A stretch of DNA of 64,000 bases from Pyrobaculum oguniense TE7 (GTDB taxonomy: Archaea; Thermoproteota; Thermoprotei; Thermoproteales; Thermoproteaceae). Positions within the stretch are counted from its first letter, which is position 1. Each line of letters starts with the position of its first letter. Below are positions 60,603-64,000 of this stretch, piece after piece. The stretch is taken from assembly GCA_000247545.1 (NCBI GenBank), contig CP003316.1:653233-717232 (forward strand). Reading direction: 5' to 3'. The position numbers and the translations under genes are program-made. The notes beneath the pieces are model-generated. The model was not told where the DNA came from. It saw only the letters and a program-made list of their open reading frames with translations, and searched no databases.

Positions 60603-62307
60603 GGCTAGGGCAGTTTTAAAGATCCCGCTGGTTTTTGGCATAGGCGGTTTGGAGCGCTATGCGTACACGTCGTATATACTGCCGGATAGACTAGAAAACA
60701 ACACTGTAATTTGCATTTCAGTACCTAACGCGTCCGCGCCGCCGCCAGGCGGAGACAGAGGCGGCGAGCTTTATATTATAGACGGCGCATATGTGTTGAT
60801 AACCAGCAAGTCGCCCCTAGATTTGCCCCCCACGCCTGTGGTTAGCCCAAGGCCTGTCTCCGTGAGCATGGCAAAGGTGGGGCATGTAGTGGGGAAAGCC
60901 GGCGGCAATCAAGTTGCCGAGGCGTACTTGGGCTGGTACAGGAGAAAAGCCTTGTCAAACGCCGAGATGCCGCCCCGCGGAGTGAGGTTTACTACTGTTG
61001 ACCTCATTGGCGCCACGAGCCACGTGTGGCTCGTCTTTTCAAACGCAACTCGGCCAGGGCGTTATACACTACACTATAAATTGTATTCCCCTAAAAACGG
61101 CACGGTGTACAAAGAGGGCGTAGTGATATATGTAGTAGACGGGAAAAGTCCCTATTACCCAGTACTTTTAATATCAATAGGCCGTGGGGCGTTGAGAGAG
61201 GCGAGCTTGTACATGACTGTTAAAAACGACAACCCCTATCCCGCGGTGGTGGACTTAGACGTGGTGGGCGCCTCAGCCGCTCCGCCGGGACTTCACGGGA
61301 GGTGGATAGCGGGCATTGCGTCTAAGAGCGGGTATCCCGAGTTTGCCCTTGCCGTCGCCGGGGGCTACGCGGCTTTGCCAATACGCCTCCCGCCAGGAGG
61401 CATTACAGGCACTGAGGCGCTGAGAGTGCGGCTTAGTCTTAGGATCTGTTCGCGCAATACAACGGACGTAGTGAGGACGAATGTCTATGTGGGCTCCTAC
61501 TGGGCCGGCCAGATAACTTTTAACTATTCACACAGAGATGGGTCGGGATGTGCCGTTTATCACACAGCCAACAGCGAGTTTACCGGCTTCATCCCCACGG
61601 CTTATATTGACGGCGAGGACATATCCATTGGCCCCCTCCCCGCAGGTTCCCGCCTAACTGTATACGAGCTTTATGCGCAAGGCCGTAAAATAATAGAGCC
61701 AAGACGGTTGTGGGAGTGGGAATACATCAGTCACATGACCGCTGTGCTTGTGGCCAACGCCTTCGTGGAGATTGACATTACACCGCTTCGGTTTTTAGGC
61801 GACGACGTTGAAGTCAAGATCAGGACGGCCATTAAGCCAATAGTCACTCCGAAGGGCGCCATCCCGCTTAGGCCGGGGTTCCATGAAATTAAGCATTACT
61901 TACCTGATAACGACATTCCGTCAGCTGGCCCAGAGGGCCTCGCGCATAGATCGCGGTCGGCAGTGTTTAGGGGCATCCCGGCTATGGTATATGAGACCAG
62001 CTTTTCAGACCCGTTTAAGGCGTATTTGTCGTGGCTCAGCGGCCTGCCTAACATAGTCGATGTGACCGCCAAACGCCAAGCAGTATTCCCCCATGTGGTA
62101 GTTTCTTACCTTATGAAAACCTCATCAACGTGGTATGTTGTGACTCCAAACGCCACATACATCCACGTAGGGTGGGAGGATGTTTACCAGCCGGCGGGGA
62201 TAAACCTTGGTTTCTACCTGGGGCAAAAGAGGGGTTTAGTGGCAGTGGGCGGGTACAAGGCGCCCGGTATTACAAGTGATATCTGGGCGTATTTAGAAAT
62301 TAACTAA
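60427..62307 (+). CDS. Large secreted surface protein, paralogue 3 (626 aa)
   Basis: Start at ATG 60427, whose product begins with a signal peptide (FIFYLALLAAAVAASAVE); upstream in-frame ATGs would put charged residues before it. The N-terminal part (REVCLRAVDLGIAGRG, NTVICISVPN) resembles that of paralogue 2. Residues about 333-421 hold the shared domain: RVRLSLRIC, VYVGSYWAGQI, GSGCAVY, SRLTVYELYAQGRK. The rest is beta-rich with many N-x-S/T sites. Function unknown; surface location is predicted. The membrane partner gene lies upstream rather than downstream as in the other two loci. Confidence 0.7.
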   Translation: MRFIFYLALLAAAVAASAVELREVCLRAVDLGIAGRGATEIAFLAWLGDGPISLPYRVEARAVLKIPLVFGIGGLERYAYTSYILPDRLENNTVICISVPNASAPPPGGDRGGELYIIDGAYVLITSKSPLDLPPTPVVSPRPVSVSMAKVGHVVGKAGGNQVAEAYLGWYRRKALSNAEMPPRGVRFTTVDLIGATSHVWLVFSNATRPGRYTLHYKLYSPKNGTVYKEGVVIYVVDGKSPYYPVLLISIGRGALREASLYMTVKNDNPYPAVVDLDVVGASAAPPGLHGRWIAGIASKSGYPEFALAVAGGYAALPIRLPPGGITGTEALRVRLSLRICSRNTTDVVRTNVYVGSYWAGQITFNYSHRDGSGCAVYHTANSEFTGFIPTAYIDGEDISIGPLPAGSRLTVYELYAQGRKIIEPRRLWEWEYISHMTAVLVANAFVEIDITPLRFLGDDVEVKIRTAIKPIVTPKGAIPLRPGFHEIKHYLPDNDIPSAGPEGLAHRSRSAVFRGIPAMVYETSFSDPFKAYLSWLSGLPNIVDVTAKRQAVFPHVVVSYLMKTSSTWYVVTPNATYIHVGWEDVYQPAGINLGFYLGQKRGLVAVGGYKAPGITSDIWAYLEIN

Positions 62308-62569
62308 GCCCGACGCCGGCGCTAGAAGAAGCCCAAATGCCGTTGAGGGCTTGGCGAAAGTCGCCACGAGACGCTAACTGCCACCTTTATACCTCGCCTA
62401 ACCTGCGTTTAATATTGCCGTTGCACATCGTAGCTACCTTGAGGAGGAGAGCCCTGCTCTTCACGCTGAACGACAGATAAGGAGGTATTGCCTCATGGGG
62501 GCAAGGACGTTGTTTCCATTTACCCGCGCGTCTAGCACTTCCTGAGTAGCTTTACTCTCTGCCTGTTGC
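62308..62569. other. Intergenic stretch, 262 bp
   Basis: Short open pieces such as RRRALLFTLNDR occur in one frame but end in stops. No gene or RNA was recognised. It separates surface locus 3 from the convergent HTH gene. Confidence 0.35.
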
Positions 62570-63334
62570 CTATTGTTCCAGCTTTATATAGCCGTATTTT
62601 GCCAGTTTGTGTAGATGTCTGTGGAGAGTGGTTTTCGGGAGGTCCAGCGCCTCTTGGAGCTCTGTCCTTTCGGCGACGCCTCCCCTGTTAATTAGCGCGT
62701 TGATTATTGCCTTATCAGTTTCGTTTAAATCGGCGCAGTCGCCCCTCCCCCTTTTCCTAAACAGTAATGTAGCTGTAATTGCCGCGACTACAATTAACGC
62801 GGCGGCAATTAAAAACTCCGTCCCCGGGGCATGTGGCTGGGTCGAAGTGGCAGTTGACGGCGGAGGCGTTGCTGTTGTGGGCAGAGATGTCGGCGTCGGA
62901 GTCGTGGAGGGAGGCGGCGAGGGGGGCGGCGTGACTGTTAGTGTAAATAAGCGACTTTCACGTCGCCGGGTTAAATAGAGGTAGAGACTTGTCTTGTTCA
63001 TCTCTACTCTCTCGGGCCTTGGGGAGATGTCCTCTATCATTACCTCCGGCGGCGCCTGTACCCCTCCTTCATTGACCCTCTCCAAGATCCACCTGACATC
63101 ACTCTCTTTCAGCTTTATGACGATGGTTCCGCCGCCCCACTTCCTGATGCGCACTTCCCTCCTCGGCAAGTCCACAAAGACGCCGCGGCTCATGTCCCTC
63201 TCGTCAGCCAGTCTCAGCTGGGCGTCAAAAGGTAGCGGCACTTTCCACTCATTCTTAAGCCCATTCACGGGAATGAGCTTCAACACAAACCTCAGCTTCT
63301 CGGCGAAGTACTTCAGCGAGTTTTGTTCCGGCAT
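62570..63334 (-). CDS. Membrane-anchored winged-helix protein, probably a mosaic gene
   Basis: Product of 254 residues. The C-terminal part is clear: Thr/Pro-rich linker (about 135-170), one membrane helix (FLIAAALIVVAAITATLLF, about 173-193), and a cytoplasmic winged helix (ETDKAIINALINRGGVAERT ... PKTTLHRHLHKLAKYGY). Such proteins sense an outside signal and regulate genes at the membrane. The N-terminal ~105 residues (KLIPVNGLKNEWKVPLPFDA, VFVDLPRREVRIRKWGGGT) lack a signal peptide and recall the start of an IS605-type TnpB; I think this piece was spliced on by recombination. An in-frame TAG lies nine codons above the ATG. Confidence 0.6.
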   Translation of the reverse strand: MPEQNSLKYFAEKLRFVLKLIPVNGLKNEWKVPLPFDAQLRLADERDMSRGVFVDLPRREVRIRKWGGGTIVIKLKESDVRWILERVNEGGVQAPPEVMIEDISPRPERVEMNKTSLYLYLTRRRESRLFTLTVTPPPSPPPSTTPTPTSLPTTATPPPSTATSTQPHAPGTEFLIAAALIVVAAITATLLFRKRGRGDCADLNETDKAIINALINRGGVAERTELQEALDLPKTTLHRHLHKLAKYGYIKLEQ

Positions 63335-63356
63335 CGGCGCCTTGAATCCGCTGAGG

Positions 63357-63437
63357 TACTACTCCGTGGCCCACCTCCGGAATTGTTGTTGCACCTCCAC
63401 AAAGCGGTTTAGTTGCTCCGGCGGAATCTCCATTACC
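63357..63437 (-). other. Short in-frame piece above the mosaic gene
   Basis: ATG 63437 to TAG 63357-63359 encodes 26 residues (VMEIPPEQLNRFVEVQQQFR and RWATE) in the same frame as the gene below; after the TAG the frame continues YLSGFKAPMPEQ. It looks like the original N-terminus of a longer protein, interrupted by one stop codon. Confidence 0.45.
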
Positions 63438-63525
63438 ATACGCCTAAGGCGGAGAGTTCAGTACTTCATGTCTCTGTTTGCGCAAATGTGCAATTGAAAG
63501 TTGCTGAACAGCAAAAAAGAGGGGG

Positions 63526-63816
63526 TTACTCTATCCAGAACTTTCTCAAATACTCAGCCACCTCCTCCCTCGTCTGTTCGTAGATCCACCTGCCCTCTTT
63601 GGTGAGCTCCGCCACACCATCTTTCACCACCACCTCCCGTTTCAGTAGCTCTGGCCAAACCCTCCAGTCGTACCTAATCCCCGTCTTCTCCACGGCCTCC
63701 CTCGCCAGCTTGTCCAGCTCCTCCACCGGCGCTGGGCCTCTTGCCAGCCTCTGCATTACGACTAGGCGCAGGTACTCGCCGACGGGGCTGAAGCGTACTG
63801 GCTGTATGCCCATCAT
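63526..63816 (-). CDS. Small winged-helix-like protein
   Basis: Product of 96 residues with helices EYLRLVVMQRLARGPAPVEE, DKLAREAVEKTGI and a wing-like VVVKDGVAELTKEGRWIYEQ. This is a typical layout for a small archaeal DNA-binding protein, but without a precise family. The start may be the first or second Met. It lies 50-150 bp from an unusual cluster of inverted repeats, which could be its binding region. Confidence 0.55.
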   Translation of the reverse strand: MMGIQPVRFSPVGEYLRLVVMQRLARGPAPVEELDKLAREAVEKTGIRYDWRVWPELLKREVVVKDGVAELTKEGRWIYEQTREEVAEYLRKFWIE

Positions 63817-63914
63817 GACCGCTCCTACGCGCGTAGAAGCTATGATTGCCGCCGGAGCTGTTACAACTCCTCATCGCGCCGGGGAGGTTAAAATATGTCA
63901 AGAAGAGTTACGCC

Positions 63915-64000
63915 GGCCTGACAGACTAGCCTGACGCGATTTTCCACCGGTCAGGCCGCCAGTCAGGCTCCTGAGCACAGGAGCCTGACAATCCGCCTGA
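63915..64000. repeat. Cluster of interleaved inverted repeats (GCCTGAC / GTCAGGC)
   Basis: Within 86 bp the heptamer GCCTGAC occurs on the plus strand at 63916-63922, 63929-63935 and 63983-63989 and its complement GTCAGGC at 63950-63956 and 63962-63968, with another partial copy at the window end. GGCCTGAC/GTCAGGCC and AGCCTGAC/GTCAGGCT form two interleaved 8-bp pairs. A 9-bp hairpin with a 4-bp loop lies at 63965-63986. It could be an operator array, a terminator complex or the end of a mobile element. Confidence 0.6.

Noticed and set aside
63915-64000. Short repeats as a CRISPR array
   Set aside because: Units are 7-8 bp, occur in both orientations and lack constant spacers; a CRISPR repeat is longer and in one orientation.

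Overview
The window reads as chromosomal DNA of a hyperthermophilic crenarchaeon of the order Thermoproteales, most probably the genus Pyrobaculum. The signs are two Pyrobaculum-type PaREP families, a TrpB2-type tryptophan synthase beta chain, RadA, Nop5, GatE, UPF0248 and COG1855 proteins, and start codons (ATG, GTG or TTG) lying about 20-30 bp below A/T-rich TATA boxes, which implies mostly leaderless mRNAs. I found no tRNA, rRNA or CRISPR array. All functions are inferred from sequence read by eye; no database was searched.

Layout. 1-1429: 5' end of a trmO-like gene divergent from an ArsB/NhaD-type permease. 1522-6336: trpA-trpG-trpE-trpD with trpB2 just upstream; trpF lies apart at 9217 and trpC is not in the window. 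6495-7928: a CoA-transferase reading frame that runs without a stop into a complete ferritin that has its own TATA box. 9894-12310: a frameshifted ATPase with two operator-like palindromes and a decayed PaREP1 gene. 12314-16641: a probable archaeal bundling pilus locus (two AbpA/TasA-like subunits, a membrane protein, signal peptidase I, a HTH regulator and a small zinc-ribbon protein). 17041-23500: small conserved genes, a HEPN-nucleotidyltransferase fusion broken by a frameshift, a radical SAM protein, a VKOR, two aminotransferases and UPF0248. 23821-32775: nnrDE, a SWIM protein, radA, a membrane serine protease and a secreted beta-propeller protein.

32898-43730 is an accessory region: two copies of a ~350-bp dispersed repeat derived from a TFB-like gene (one has made a chimeric ORF), a penicillin-acylase family enzyme, a large surface protein with a membrane partner, PaREP2b and a HEPN/MNT pair. 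43949-58926 is largely housekeeping: FAH family, kdgA, acetyl-CoA synthetase, COG1855 ATPase, RNase Z, KsgA, GatE and Nop5, interrupted by a degraded second trpB2 copy at 46183-46846 and by a second surface-protein locus at 52999-55756. 58927-64000 is decayed or accessory again: a TauE/SafE remnant, a third surface-protein locus, a mosaic membrane HTH protein and a dense cluster of inverted repeats at the right edge.

The best candidate for an undescribed system is a family of three large secreted proteins (776, 740 and about 626 aa). They share a two-cysteine beta-rich domain, and each is encoded next to, and overlapping, a small multi-pass membrane protein; two of those partners share a P-x-P...YF..YY motif. 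The pilus locus, the VKOR and several cysteine-bearing secreted proteins suggest an envelope that depends on disulfides.
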